The translations under genes were made by a program, and so were the position numbers. From contig JAEOAD010000018.1 in the NCBI GenBank assembly GCA_036365145.1, forward strand, positions 14,304,501-14,368,500: 64,000 nt of DNA, written 5' to 3'. The notes beneath the pieces are model-generated. The model did no database searches. It was given only the letters and a program-made list of their open reading frames with translations, and was not told the DNA's origin. Positions 12,365-25,345 of the stretch are shown in pieces. The number at the start of each line of letters is the position of its first letter. The stretch's first letter is position 1. The stretch is from Orientallactaga sibirica. Lineage: Eukaryota; Chordata; Mammalia; Rodentia; Dipodidae.

Positions 12365-12975
12365 AGAGAATTTCATATGTGTAGGCCCTCTTCTAGCCCA
12401 CAGTTGGTGGGAGTTTGATATTGGAGAATGGGCTCATTTTTTGGACATGTTTTTGACTTGTTTCTGGTACTGACTTCCTCTCCATTGGAAAATTTGCTTC
12501 TCTTTTTCAGATGGACAATGAACCTGAAGGGAGGATCAGCCTATCACACCTCAACAGGGCCCCAGCTGAAACCATAGAATAACGGGGGAATTGGGCAAGA
12601 GTGCAGTTTTCTTGGTGAACCTGATACCAGAACAAGTCTGAAGGAGATAAACACAGAGAATATTTAACTCTTACTATGCCAGATATCCAGAGACACAGAG
12701 GCTCCCAAGACCTCATTACTAAAGTAGAACTAAAATGAACCCAAAGTGGCTCAGGGGAATTCGTGGAAGAGGGGGTGGAAAGAGTGTTAGAGCCACAAGT
12801 TGGGTCATTATGCACAGAGACTTTGCCTCTCCCCCATAACTGTTGGCTACCCCCATAAGGCATGAACCACACTCCCCAATGAGGAGGGTACCTTCAGAGG
12901 GGGAGGACAGGAAGGAGGCTACCAGAGGCACTAACATGATTGTAAAATTAAAATAAATTAAAAAATTAAATTAAA
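12365..12975 (+). mobile_element. L1 3' UTR fragment
   Basis: Matches the 3' UTR at 11.17-11.77 kb in order: 'tgtaggccctcttctagccc', 'ctccattgg', 'ctcaggggaattcgtggaag', 'gagccacaagttgg', 'cattatgcacagagac'. It ends in an A/T-rich tail. It is a 5'-truncated or eroded copy. Confidence 0.75.
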
Positions 12976-14000
12976 TTTTTAAAAATCATCAGGAAAATAA
13001 TAATGAATTAAATATGGGAAAAGGTCATTGCATTTCTAGCTTATGTCATGAAAAATGGAGACAGCTATGATTTAATATTTAAGAGAATATGAAAATCTAT
13101 TTAGATGATGAATAGGTAAGGAGAAAATAAAATTTTGTACAATTTGTTAAGAATGAAGAGTAAAAAAAGCACAGATGAAAATAACTGAACTATAATGAAT
13201 TTAGATGTCAATAATAGATATATTGGCACTTCATGTGTAGTTGTGATGGTGACTTGCTAGATTATTAAAATAGAACACAGTAGAAAGGAAACAAAAAATG
13301 GAAATAAGCAAGATCTAGTATATTAATGGGATGTATCAGATGTTGAAAAATCATTGCATTATCTTCTACTCTGTTGTTTAATTTATATATTGTATTTACA
13401 TAGAATAAAAATATGTGTACTGATGGAAAATGTTGGGAAAATAACAGAATTCACCTGGCTTTGTAATAGACCAGTTGTCTTTATATATGTTATCTTCAGG
13501 AATGTTGAATGATGAATGGTCAAAGATGTCTTACAGAAAAGTCCACAGCATGGGATGACAGAATGAGAGAAAAATTTAGAGCTATTACTTTCAAGGTTGA
13601 ATTATAACAGCTCAGAGAGATGTTAGAGAAAGGAAGTCAGATAGGAGTTGTCTTTGGCCATTCTTGTGAGAAGTGAGGCTGACTTGAACTTGGAATAACC
13701 ATGGATGTAAAAGACAGGCTGCTGTGCTGATAAGAAAGGGGAGACACTGTGGTGACCCACTGGACCAGGGTTATCAACTATAAGAGATAAGATAAGAGAA
13801 GAACATTATTTTAGTAGAAAGGAATAATAAATTCAATTTTTGGATATGTTGCTTATTAGGGCCTATGTTAATATATAGGGGATGTTATAAAGTCATCACA
13901 AAATGTGTTTCTCAAAGTTTTGGAGCCTTGGAAAAAGTAGGACCTCAAAGCATCAGCAGATTCAGTGTCTGTTAAGGCCCATTTATTTTTTTGTATATGT
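12976..14000. other. Unique-looking non-coding sequence
   Basis: AT-rich, with no recognisable gene. A TG-rich stretch at about 14,000-14,060 adjoins the next repeat. Confidence 0.45.
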
Positions 14001-14079
14001 GTAGGTGTCAGTGTCTTTGTGGTGTGTGTACATGTGTGTCCACATGTGTGGGGACACATGTTTGTGCAGGTGGCTGTGA

Positions 14080-14347
14080 AGGCTAGAGATCGATGTTAGG
14101 TCTCTTCCTCTGTCATTGTTCACCATATTTTTACCACAGGTTATTTTTACCACTGAGCCTGGATCTCACTGATTCAGCTAGGCTTGCTAGCCCTCCAGGT
14201 CTGGGTATCTTTTTGTCTCCACTCCCCAGAATTGGGATTACAGGCACATACCACCATGCTTAGATTTTGCATAGGTGTTGGGGGTCCAAATTCAAGTTCT
14301 TATGCTTAAAATGCAAGTTCTTTCCTGACTGAGCCATCTCTCCAGCT
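14080..14347 (-). mobile_element. B4-like SINE, divergent
   Basis: Read on the minus strand it begins with the tRNA-like head ('gagctggagagatggctcag'). It continues with a body ending in a B1-like module ('gtaatcccaattctgggg'). That composite order is typical of rodent B4/ID-B1 fusion SINEs. It is clearly older than the other SINEs here. Confidence 0.6.
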
Positions 14348-14651
14348 CTCAACACCCATTTCTTGGTTAGCATACTCTTCTTGCAATTTCCCTCCAAGGT
14401 GGAAGCATAGATCTCTTGTGTCATTAGCATCTTCTAAGGTCACTATTACCATCCAAAGAGAAGGATTGTTCAGTGCCTTATGACTTCCTGAAAAAAAGTC
14501 TTAACTCCCAATACCATCACAATGGGATTTAGAGTTTCAGGCAGAATCCATACATTTAAACCATCCAAGCTGTTGATTCAGGCAGATGTCAAAAATGACA
14601 GAATCAGGCTCACAGTGAGTTGAAGAAAGAGATTTGTTAAAAACAGCAGCC
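14348..14651. other. Unique-looking non-coding sequence
   Basis: No gene or recognisable repeat. Confidence 0.4.
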
Positions 14652-14654
14652 CAT

Positions 14655-14787
14655 GGTTGGGTGTGGTGGCACATGCCTTTAATCCCAGCACTTGGAAGGC
14701 AGAGATAGAAGGATCTTTGTGAGTTTGAGGCCAGGCTGAGACTGTGTAGTGAATTCCAGGTCAGCCTGGGCTAGAGTGAGACCCTAC

Positions 14788-14822
<35 letters not shown>

Positions 14823-14868
14823 AAGAAAAAGAAAAAGAAAAAGAAAGAAAGAAGAAAGAAATAACAGC
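14655..14868 (+). mobile_element. B1-like SINE with long poly(A)
   Basis: 'gttgggtgtggtggcacatg' head, 'aatcccagcacttggaag', 'gagtgagaccctaccta', then about 32 A and an (aaag)n tail to about 14,860. Confidence 0.9.
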
Positions 14869-14879
14869 AAAAAAAACCT

Positions 14880-16438
14880 CAGCCCATTGCTATTTCCAAA
14901 AGAGTATCTTGAATATAAGAACTAGTATGATGGTATGATAGGATTCGTGTACATAGATATAGGCATTTTTATATACCAGTAAAATGAAGCAAAAGGATAA
15001 AATTATTTCAATGGTACTTTGAGAATTGGGAACTTTTTATAATACCTCAATTAAATTTGTCTAAGTTTGATGTTTTTATTAGATACATCAAGACAGTTTG
15101 TCTATGTGAAAGAGATAAACACATTCTAATGAGCTACTTCCATTTTCCATATGAATCTGGGAAGAGAGTGAATGCTGTGACTGAACTTTTAGATGTATAG
15201 TTTCTGACAATATCACTCCTTTTTGTCTTATTATTCTCATCATGGATCATATGTCAGATAATTATGCTCAATATGGTCTTGATTTCAAGGAAACCATTTC
15301 TCTCACTTATGTTTAGTCCATTTATAGTGTTTATGCTGTTAATTTAAAAGTCTATCTTTAGGAAAGCTAGTTGAATTGGATAGTAGTGAGCACTTGGATG
15401 CTGGGGTATCTTTTCAAGGATAAATGCACACGTTTCTGGATAGAAAAGTGGGGTTTTGGCCTGAGCAAAGTTTTGTGGTTCAAGTTGATGAGAACTCATT
15501 AGGTTTTCAGGTTCTGACTTTAATCTGATTGCCTAAACATAGCTAATTCTGTCCTGATTTTTTCCCTCTATGCCTTTCTGATCTAGACTGGAAATATGTT
15601 TGCTTTTAACATGTAGGAAACAGCCTGAACTAAAATTCCTCTATCAAATCCTATCTATAGGATTTCCCTATGGAAAATGCCAAAATTGACCACTTATTCC
15701 AGATCGGAAAACCTCAGCAAGCTTTCCAAGTCTAAACACTATGATTCTTCTTCAAAAAAGGAACTTTGAAAGCAGTTATATTGAGGTTTTGTATGTTTTG
15801 TTTTATAGTACTCAAATAGAAATCTGATTCGCCTTACTTTCCCTTAAGTACCAGGAAGAGAATAATCTAGGCTTTTCTTGGAATTCAACATAATCTGTTT
15901 CTAGCCATGTTCGGTGAAGCCAAAAGCATTTCAAATGATTAAAAAGTAATCTTGCATCTTTAATTCAGCAACAGTGCATATGAATACAGAGTTAAATCAA
16001 ATCACATGTGCTGTCTCACAAATAAATGGTCTGCGAAAAGTACTAGGGAAGAGTTTTAGATATATAAAACTGAAGATTAGGGAAACAATTTCCAGCTTCT
16101 TTTTTTAAGCACCATGCTTTTGGTAAACTGCTTCTAATTTAATTTTTGCTGCTTTATATAGAATGGTGCATATTAAACTAGTTAAAAGATTGATAGTCTT
16201 GTCTTTAGTAAAACATTTGAACATTTTGGTCCATATTATAATCTACTTTATCAGTGCTGTAGACAAACTCAAATTTAAATATTACATTATCACTAATTGC
16301 TTCTATATAAAATTCAAACTAATGCATTGAGCAGAGAAGTGGGTTAGGTGGTGATTACCAATGCAAATGATATGGGTTTACGTCTTCTTAGTTGTGTTAG
16401 GGAAACTCTTTTAATGAAGTTAAAATGGGAAATTTTTT
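14880..16438. other. Unique-looking non-coding sequence
   Basis: AT-rich, with stops in all frames. I see nothing in it. Confidence 0.5.
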
Positions 16439-16439
16439 G

Positions 16440-16597
16440 TTTGTTTATTTTGTTTATCAAGGTAGGGTCTCACTCTAGCCCAGGCTGACCTGGAATTTAC
16501 TATGTAGTCTCAGGGTGGCCTCAAACTCATAGCAATCCTCTGACCTCTGCCTCCCAAGTGCTGGAATTAAAGGTGTATGCCACCATGCCTGGCAAAA
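16440..16597 (-). mobile_element. B1-like SINE
   Basis: Inverted copy. It has the tail side 'ttgtttatcaaggtagggtc', then 'aggctgacctggaatttact', 'cctcccaagtgctggaatta' and 'gccaccatgcctggc'. Confidence 0.9.
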
Positions 16598-16821
16598 TAG
16601 AAACTTTTAATAATAATAATAATAGTCATTTTAATAATAATTTAGGTTATTTTATTATTTATTAAATTTACATTAGAATTAACCCTGGAAATTTTAGTGG
16701 TTTCTGGGAGTATGGAAATGATACTTAAGCTGTATTGACCTCATATATTGCAATTTTCACTATAGTCAAAGTAACATTTTCTTTTCTATAGAGTACATAC
16801 TATTAAAAGACATACAAGTAG

Positions 16822-17043
16822 TGCCGGGGAGATGGCTCAGTTAAATGTGCCTGCAAATGAAGCTGGATGGCCCCGGTTCAATTCCCCAGTAACCACATAG
16901 GACCATTTGCACAAAGTGGAGCATGAACCTGGAAATTCTTTTGCAGTGGCAGGAGTCCTTGGCACACCCATTCATTCTCATTCTCTCTCTTCTCTCTTTC
17001 TCTTTATCTCTTTCCCAGATAAATAAATAAAAATATTTTATAA
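16822..17043 (+). mobile_element. tRNA-derived SINE, variant 1 (divergent)
   Basis: 'gccggggagatggctcag' head, 'ggttcaattccccag' B box, 'ttgcagtggcaggag', a CT-rich stretch and an (aaataaata) tail. Confidence 0.85.
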
Positions 17044-17506
17044 AATGTCATAAAAGTACAGTAAATCTTGAAATTATTCTATATTCATCTTAAAGAAAAA
17101 ATAAATTTCAAATATCACATTTAAGATATATATAGAACAATTTCAGAGTTTGCAACATTTGTATACTTTTTAGTAGTATATATGCTTGTGATTAAGATAA
17201 ATATTTCATTATCCTTAAATTTTAATTAAATTTTGTATATAAACAGTTGTTACAAATATAAACTTCTTTGCTTGCTTGACAGTTGTTGACATGCTTTTTT
17301 TAATAGCCTAGAATCCCCTTACAAAACAGAATCTTCATTAAGACAAGCACAGAGTATCTTCAATAACATGACCTGCTTAAACCATTACCATATGCTTAGG
17401 TTGAACACAAATAGCAATAAGAATTCTATTGTTTCAGCAACTCTAAGAGAAAGCAAGACAGGAGGTAAAGTTGTGAAATAGCCCCTACAGCTGAAGAATC
17501 TGAATA
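17044..17506. other. Unique-looking non-coding sequence
   Basis: AT-rich spacer with no recognisable feature. Confidence 0.45.
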
Positions 17507-17511
17507 CTATC

Positions 17512-17949
17512 TGTGATGGTTAAGTTTTGTGTCAACTTGATCTTTTTAGGAATCCATGGACATTCCTCATAAGCAGATCTCTGAGGTTGCTTCCAGGAAA
17601 GATTAACTAAAGGAGGAAGTCCTTCCTGAGGGCCAGCCCTTCCCTAAGAGAGTGTGTGTGTGGGCGGGGGTTGCTTTATCTAAAGAAGCTTTGGGAGGAC
17701 ACCTGGCTGCCTGTGCTGCTTTCCAATGTGGACTGAAAACCAGTGGCTCTCCATGAAGCCCCCAGACCTTCAGTGCTGGATTGAGACTGCTGAAGCATCC
17801 AGCCTCATAGACTGAGCAACTACCAGTTTCCTTGACTGTCAGACCTACAAACTGCTATTATGGGACTGCCATAAGCTAATCCAGTAAATTATCTTTTAAT
17901 ACAATTCATTCTGTTGGTTCTGTTCCTATAGAGAACCTTGACTAATACA
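17512..17949 (+). mobile_element. Solo LTR of an ERVL-type element (MLT2-like)
   Basis: Begins TGTGATGGTTAAG and ends TGACTAATACA, the termini I associate with MLT2-type ERVL LTRs. An exact 5-bp duplication CTATC flanks it (17,507-17,511 and 17,950-17,954), which fixes both ends. No internal sequence adjoins it, so it is a solo LTR left by recombination. The subfamily name is from memory. Confidence 0.8.
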
Positions 17950-17954
17950 CTATC

Positions 17955-18470
17955 CCATTTGTTGTAAGACATAAATGGTGACATATAAAAGGCTTAACTT
18001 TGTAAGAAAGTTAATGGTAGCCATCAATATTTCAGTCAATGTTAAGGTGGTCTTGTTCTCATGAAGTCTTATAATTAATTAACTTGACCCCACTTTTCAG
18101 ATAAGGAACAGGATATAGATAAAATTGCTGTACAATCTGCACTGCAAAAATATATTAAGTATGTAGGGAAAATATGGTGCATATAAATGTCACTAAGGCA
18201 ACAAACTGGGCATGTCTCAGGAAATGTAAGGCATTTTTTGAAGCTTATAACAATGAAAGATGAGTACACCTATTTTGAAAAATCAAAATCTAAAATGTTC
18301 TTCATGCCTGGCACTAAATAATCTAGAAAAAAGCCTATGGCTCATGAGGTCATAAGCCTTAAGAGGGAGGCTACTACTGTTGTCTGGCTAAATGGATATA
18401 TCATGACTAAAAATTTCCCTCTAACATTAGATCGTATGTTTATGGCCACATATTAATGCTCCTCTCACTT
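17955..18470. other. Unique-looking non-coding sequence
   Basis: No recognisable feature. Confidence 0.4.
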
Positions 18471-18474
18471 TTGG

Positions 18475-19130
18475 TTAGCAAAACTTATCTTTTCAGGTGG
18501 TGGTGACCAATGGGGTAATTGAAAAATGGTCAAAGTGCTGAGAAGTTACAGTTGAGTGTTCAGCACTAAGTGAGTCATCTCTCTATCAAACCATCCAAGA
18601 CTCAGAGACCATTGCAGAAGAAGTGGCAGAAAGAATGTAAGAGCCAAAAGAAGGGGAGGACTGCTTACCATACTATCATGAAGTCATAAAGTGGCCTTGG
18701 TATTTATGACTTCAAAGTGGCTGACACTACCTACATAAGACCTGCATAATAGGAGGAAAAAAATTACTGCATAAAAAATAGAGGATGGCTGGAGAGATGG
18801 TTTAGCAGTTAAGGCATTTGTCTGTGAAGCCAAAGGACCCAGGTTTGATTTCCCAGGACCCACATAAGCCAGATGCACAAGGAGCACATGCATCGAGTTT
18901 ATTTACAGTGGCTACAGGCCCTGGCATGTGTCTGTCTGTCCTCTCTCTCTCTCTCTCTCTGCTTTCAAATAATTAAATAAAATTTTTAAAAAAGTATAAG
19001 AGAAACTAGTTGGGTGAAAGAAGTGATTAAGTGGAGGAGTTTCTGGGAGGAGGAAAGGGGAGTATTGGGGGGTTATGATCCTGGTATATTATCAATATTT
19101 ATGGAAGTTGTCAGTAAAAAAGTTAAAATA
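18475..19130 (+). mobile_element. Old L1 3'-end fragment, split by a SINE
   Basis: Contains old L1 3' UTR landmarks: 'gcataataggaggaaaaaaa' before the SINE, and 'ggaggagtttctgggaggag' and 'gtcagtaaaaaagttaaaat' after it. More diverged than the 3' UTRs at 11 and 21 kb. Confidence 0.55.
18783..18990 (+). mobile_element. tRNA-derived SINE, variant 1
   Basis: Head 'ggctggagagatggtttagc', B box 'ggtttgatttcccagg', 'acaggccctggcatg', a (CT)n stretch and an A/T-rich tail. Confidence 0.9.
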
Positions 19131-19139
19131 TGAAATATG

Positions 19140-20605
19140 AAATTTTCAGAAAAACAGATGGACTTGAAAAAAATCATACTTAGCAAGATTACACAGGCTT
19201 AGAAAGACGAACACCACATGTTCTTCCACATATGTGGATCCTGATATGCAAGTTTGATTTGTTTATAAATTTGTATTAAGCATCAATATATTGGTAAGGA
19301 AGCTAGAATGAGGCATGGAGAGATAAAAAACAGGGAGGGGTGAGAGGAGGGGATACTTGACAGGCAAGCGCATAGTAGAGTAAGGGAGTGGAAGAATCCG
19401 GTCAAGGGACTGGGGTAATGTGTGTAATGAAGGGAGCAAGGGAATAGATACACAAAGTATCAGCAATCTTTCTCTTTCCTACCTAATTTAAAAAGCAACT
19501 CTCTTAATAAAAGAGGTACAGAAAATAGTTTGGGAAGGTGAACCCTGTAGGGGAGAAGAAATTATTATCCTAAAACCACAGGTTGTTGCCAATAAATCCA
19601 GAGTCAAAAATTGGTTTACTCTGCACAGTTGAGCTGTTGTTCAGAGTAGCCCAAGATACCCTCAAAATAATACAAACCATTTCCAAAGCCCTTAGTTACT
19701 CACCAGATATAAATGGTAAGTCCCTATTGCTGAAGACAGCACAGGCTGTTGTCACAGGACATTGAGTTTGTATGTTGGGACTTAAATGGAAGCCAGCTCT
19801 CTACTGGCAGGTTCCCATAATGCTAGAAAGTGCTACATGAACTGCTAGGATCTAATGGTCACCAACAGTGAGAACAAGCAGTGAATTCTGCAAGATACAA
19901 AATCAACCAGCCAGGCAAGATGTACACACAGGTGCAACAGTGGCACATAAGCTTTGAGGGTAATTAAGTACTCTCTGATTAAATATGAGACTTGTTCAAT
20001 GGGAAGGAATCCATACCTAGTACTGAAAACAAAGTCAGAAACCTTTAGTTTGGAAGCTTTGGCTGTTCTCTGGCTAAAAGGAGAGGTTATGCTAGTCAAA
20101 AAAGTCTTCTATATGCCCTTGTTTATCCTTTTGATCCATGCTGCTCTCACTCTTGGGTAAAGAATCTGCTTTTTGACAAGGACAAGGAGGGAAAGCTATC
20201 TGCCTAGTACAAGACAAGTCATCTATGTCACATTTGTCAGAGCCCAGGAAACACAGTGGGAGACACTGAGGAGAATCAAATCTCATCAAAGCAGAAAATC
20301 AGAGGCTGCTGAAAGCTCAACTGTAAAGGAAACTTAAACCCTCTAAGGATCAGGGAACATTATAGAAGAGGGGTGGAAAGAATATAAGAGGCACAGTGTG
20401 AGAAGGTGTACTCTGAGGCAGTGGCCTCCCCCCAGAAACTGACTGGTACATTCATGATCCCACAGAGAACACCAACAATCCCAAAGAGGAGGGCCTTCAT
20501 TGGAACAAAAGTGAGGGAAACGGTACATAAAAGAACAACCTGATGGAAATATGACCACATTTCCAATATGTTCCTATAATAAATTTCTTAACTAAAAAAA
20601 CAAAC
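19140..20605 (+). mobile_element. L1 3'-end fragment(s)
   Basis: 19,140-19,500 resembles the end of ORF2 and early 3' UTR ('ggacttgaaaaaaatcatac'). 19,510-20,605 matches the same 3' UTR family as 10.7-11.8 kb ('gctgaagacagcac', 'gtgctacatgaactgctagg', 'gtagaaagaatataagagg'-type blocks) and ends in an A-rich tail. They may be one element or two. Confidence 0.65.
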
Positions 20606-20609
20606 AAAA

Positions 20610-20990
20610 AAACTTGCAACATTTGATCATCATATTGGCACACAAAAAGTTCTAAATTTTAGATTATGTTCAGGTTTCAGGTTTTTGGCTTAGGTTTGTT
20701 TTGTTCATCTATACAAATAATCTGAAATGTAAAAAATATTCCAAATAAGATATAATTCTATTACCATACATTTCAAATAAAGGATATTCATCATAAAAAA
20801 ACCTTGCTCTGGAGTCATGTGACTAGCTGCTAACTTATCGCACTCTGCCCTTTGAAGAGTCCATGAAAACTTATTTCACATAGAAATAACCAACTAAAAT
20901 ATATTGCATTAAAGATCCAACATAAGTTGCTGTAAGGACAAAACAACAATTAACCATAATAACAAAACATTACTGCAAATAACTAGGTAT
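20610..20990. other. Unique-looking non-coding sequence
   Basis: AT-rich, nothing recognisable. Confidence 0.4.
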
Positions 20991-21004
20991 TCCAGAAAGT
21001 TCTT

Positions 21005-22300
21005 TTATTTTAATTTTTTATTACATATGGACATATTTTGTATGTAAAAAACACATGTTGGTACCATCCTCTCGCTCCTTCCTGCCCCTTTTCAGAAGAG
21101 GTCTTCCTCATTGGGGATGCAGGTCAACTCAATGGGGATTGTGGGTCATGTATTATGGTGGTGGGTGTGGAGAGGGAATACCTCTGTGCAATATACCAAG
21201 TTTTGGCTCTAACAGGCTTTAACAATCTTTCCACCCTCTCTTTAGCAAAATTCCCTAAGCCATCCTGGGAGCATTTTAAGTGTACTTCAGTGATGGGCAC
21301 TCTGGAGCCTCTGGATCTTTGGTTTGGTAGGTGTTGAGTGTCCTCAGTGTCTGTCTCCATCACCCTTGTGCTGATATCAGATTTACTAAGATAGCAGCTC
21401 TCTAGCTCATTTCCCCAGTTCCTCTGTGGTTTCAGCTGGGGTCGGAGTAGAGTGCACTGGGTCATTTATCCCCTTAGGTACAGCAGCTCCTATCTGAAAA
21501 AGAGAAGCATATTCTCCAAAGGAGAATGAAGTCAGCACTGGTTATTAATTTAAAGAGACTTAAAAGGGTGTAGACCCTCTTATAGTGTCAGGTTAGTGGG
21601 AGCTTGACAATAAAAAGCAGAATCACTTTCTGGATAAGATTCTGACTTGTTTCCCAGTTCCAGATATGGTTTCCTTTCCACTGAGCGGATCTGTTGACAA
21701 TCCAAGAGCAGTTGGTTACCCATTATGGCCGTGTGCCATTATTGCACTTGTGTGAGCACCATGTCAGGTTGTTTGTTTCTGAGTTGCTTAGACTTTGAAT
21801 TGTTTGGACAGATGTTAGCCACCTTCCCCTGGAAGCTCATATAGCCCCTTCCAACACTATATGGACTAATTGTCTTGGGACTGGCTCTCCTCTGGATTCC
21901 AACCAGGTCTCTTTATGGTCTGTGCCAACAGCATTTGGTGTCTTCAGCAGTAGGGTCTTACCATTAACCTCTGGTTGGTAATCAAGTGTTCTGATAGAAG
22001 TCTATCTTGTTTGTTTTGGGAGATCTAGTAGGTCTCTCTAATCAACAGCTCATTGTGGATGTAAACCACATCCTGGTACAGGGAATTACAGGCCAGCACA
22101 AAGGGAAAAGAAAAAGACAGATAAAAAAGAGAAACAGGAGAAATTTGACATTAGGTTTCCTTTCACAATCTCCAGGGCCCTTCAATTCAGGTGCTCCCCC
22201 TAAGGTCTTCTTGAGGGTTCCACCTTTTAGTCTGACTTCCGGGATATAGGATTCTATGGTACCAGTTCAATTTGGGTTCAGTTTTGTGTCCCCCCACCAC
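21005..22300 (-). repeat. L1 3' UTR of the minus-strand element
   Basis: Inverted match to 10.7-11.8 kb. Landmarks (plus strand) are 'tcagaagaggtcttcctcat' near 21,090, 'ttccaacactatatgg' near 21,857 and 'gtcttcagcagtagggtctt' near 21,940. It is non-coding. Confidence 0.75.
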
Positions 22301-25300
22301 TCTTTCCCTTACCCCAAGCCCTACCCTCCCTATTGCCCAATCCTCAAGATGCTATTCAGTTATGTCAGCCACTTGGGCTAATCCAGGTTAGGAAGTGCAG
22401 ATGAGTGAGATCATGCAACAGTTGTCTTTCTGTGATTGTGTAGGTTCACTTAGAATGATATATTCCATGTTCAAACTCTTTTTTTCTACAAATTTCAGTG
22501 TGTCATTTTTTTCTTACTGCTGGGTAGAATTCCATTGTGCAGATATACCACATCTTCATTATCCATTCATGCAATGATGGGTACCTGGGTTGATTCCAAT
22601 TTTTAGATATTATAAATTGAGCAGCTATAAACATGGTGGAGCAAATATCTCTGAACTGAGATGTGGATCTTTTAGGTAAATGTCCAGTAAGGGAATAATA
22701 GGGTATGTTGGTAACTCTATATTCATCCTTTTAGGAGTCTCCATATTGATTTCCACATTGGTTGTATGAGCTTACATTCCTACCAACAGTGAATGAGTGT
22801 TCCTATTTCCCTTCATCCATGCCACCATTTGTTTTCATTTGATTTTTTAAAATTTATTTATTTGCAAGCAGAGAGAAAGATAGAAGAATGGCAGACACAG
22901 AGAGAATGGGCACGCCAGGGCCTCTGGTCACTGCAAACGAACTCCAGATGCATGTGCCCTTATGCATCTGGCTTACATGGGAAGAGAGAATCGAACTGGG
23001 GTCCTTTGGCTTTGCAGACAAACGCCTTAACCGCTAAGCCATTTCTCCAGCCCTCATTTGATTTTTTAATGTTTTCTAACCTTACTGGGATAAGGTAGAA
23101 TCTCATAGTTGTTTTAATTTGCATTTCCCTAATGATTAGGGATGATAAATATGTTCTTAAGTGTGTGTTAGCCATTTGCAATTCTTCCTCTGAGAACTCC
23201 CTATTTAGTTCCCTGCCCCACTTTTGGGTTTTTTTTATTATTATTATTGTTTAGTTTTTTGAGTTCTTTGTAGATTCAAGATATTAAGTTTCTGTCAGTG
23301 GTATAGCTGGCAAATATTTTTTCCCATTCAGTGGGCAACCTATTGGCTCTGCTTATGGTAAATTTATCTGTGCAAAAGCGATTTAGCTTCATGAGTTCCC
23401 ATTGGTTGAGTGCTTGTTTAATTTCCTGGGCTACTGGTATTTTGTTCAGGAAGACTTTTCCCAATCTTCTATCATGGAGGGTGCCTCCTATTTTTTCTTC
23501 TAGTACTGGAAGAGTTTCTGGTCTTATATTGAGGTCTTTAATCCATTTGGACTTGATATTTGTATATGGCGAAATGCGTGGGTCATCCAATTTGTCCAAA
23601 ACCATTTGTTGAAGATGCTGTCTTTTCTCCAGTCTATATTATTGGCACTTTTGTCAAAGATCAAGCAGCTTAGTTTATGTTTTTATTACAGTGCCGTGCT
23701 GTTTTTATCACTATGGCTTTATAAAATATCTATAGATCAAGTATGGTGATACAATCAGAGGTGTTTTGTTGTTGTTTTGCTGAAGATATTTTTAGATATC
23801 TAGGCCTTTGCCATTGCATATGAATTTTAAGCTCATTTTTTCAACCTCTGTGAAGAGTGATGCTGATATTTTTTATGGTATTGTGTTAAATCTGTATATT
23901 ACTTTTGGTAGAATTTCCATTTTCACAATATTAATTCTACCTATCCAGGAGCATTGGTGATCTTTCCATCTTATCAAGGCCTACTGTATTACTTTCTAGA
24001 GTGTTTTTATGTTTTCATTATATAGGTCTTTCACAAATTGGATAGTGTTAGCCAAAGGTATTTAATTTTTTTTTTTTTTTGGCCATTGAAAATGGGATAG
24101 CCTCATTGATTTCTTTCTCTGTATATTTGTCCTTTGCATATAGAAAAGCTACTAATTTTTGTGCATTGATTTTGTATCCTGTCACTTTGCTGAAGGAATT
24201 TATCACCTTTAGAAGTTTTGAGATGGAGATGTTCAGGTCACTTCTGTATAGGATCATGTCATCTGCAAATAGAGCCAACTTGACTCCTGCCTTTCCAAGT
24301 TGAATCCCCTTTATTTCTTTCTCCTGTCTTATTGCTTGGGCTAGTACTTCTAATACTATGTTGAAGAGCAGTGGTGAGAGTGGGCACCCCTGTCTTGTTC
24401 CTGATCTCAGTGGAAACTCCTTAAGTTTTTGCCCATTTAGTATTATTTGGGCTTTAGGAGCTTTATATATAGCCTTTATTGTGTTAAGATATAAACCCTC
24501 CATGCCTATTATTTCCAGTGTTTTGATCATGAAGTATTGTATTTTGTCAAAGGCCTTCTTTGCATTAACTGAAATAATCATGTAGTTCTTTTGGTTATTA
24601 ATGTGCTGCAGTACATTGACTTATTTCCATATGTTAAACCATCCCAGCATCCCTGGTATGAAGCCTACTTGATCAAGTTGGATAATGCTTTTGATGTGTT
24701 GTTGAATTCTGTTTGCAAGGATTTTGTTCAGGATTTTTGCATCTAAGTTCATTAGATATATAGGCCTATAATTTTATTTCCTTTTTGCATCTCTGTCTGG
24801 TTTTGGTATTAGGGTGATGCTAGCTTCATAAAAGGAGCTAGAGAGGATTCCCTGGTCTCCAATTATGTGAAAGGATTTGAGAAAAAATTGGTTTTAGTTC
24901 TTCTACAAAGGTTTGATAGAATTCAGCTGAGAAGCCATCCAGTCCTGGACTTTTCTTTATGGGGAGGTTTTTTATTACCTTTGCAATCTCCATGGATGTG
25001 ATAAGTTTGTTTAGGAGGTTAATCTGCTCTGTATGTAGTTTTGGTAGGTGGTATATGTCTAGTAATTTATCCATTTCTTCTAGATTATTTAATTTTGTGT
25101 AGTAGAGGTTTAAAAAGCATGACCTGATGATTTTTCCAATTTCATTGATGTCTGTTGTGATCTTTCCTTCTTCATTTCTGATTGTTAATTTGAGATTTCT
25201 CTTTTTTGGGGGGGGCAGGGGTTTGTCAATCTTGATTATTTTTTCAAAGAACCAGCTCTCCATTTTATTGATTTTTTTTAAATTGTAGTCTTAGTTTCCA

Positions 25301-25345
25301 GTTCATTAATTTCTGCTCTAATCTTGATTATTTCTTTCCATCTGG
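22300..25345 (-). pseudogene. L1 ORF2 remnant lacking the endonuclease domain
   Basis: The reverse-transcriptase core is the best preserved coding remnant of either L1. 24,048-24,581 is open for 177 codons and contains '[20 protein letters not shown]', '[12 protein letters not shown]' and the catalytic '[11 protein letters not shown]' block. 24,838-25,263 (141 codons) carries the segment just upstream, including 'KSPGLDGFSAEFYQTF'. The C-terminal part follows at 23,276-23,605. Single-base frame breaks separate these pieces. The N-terminal endonuclease is absent because of the internal deletion and not because of 5' truncation. Confidence 0.85.
22847..23055 (-). mobile_element. tRNA-derived SINE, variant 1
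   Basis: On the minus strand the head is 'gggctggagaaatggcttag' with B box 'ggttcgattct'-like sequence. The tail side 'aaaatttatttatttgcaag' lies at the plus-strand left. It is inserted in L1 ORF2. Confidence 0.9.
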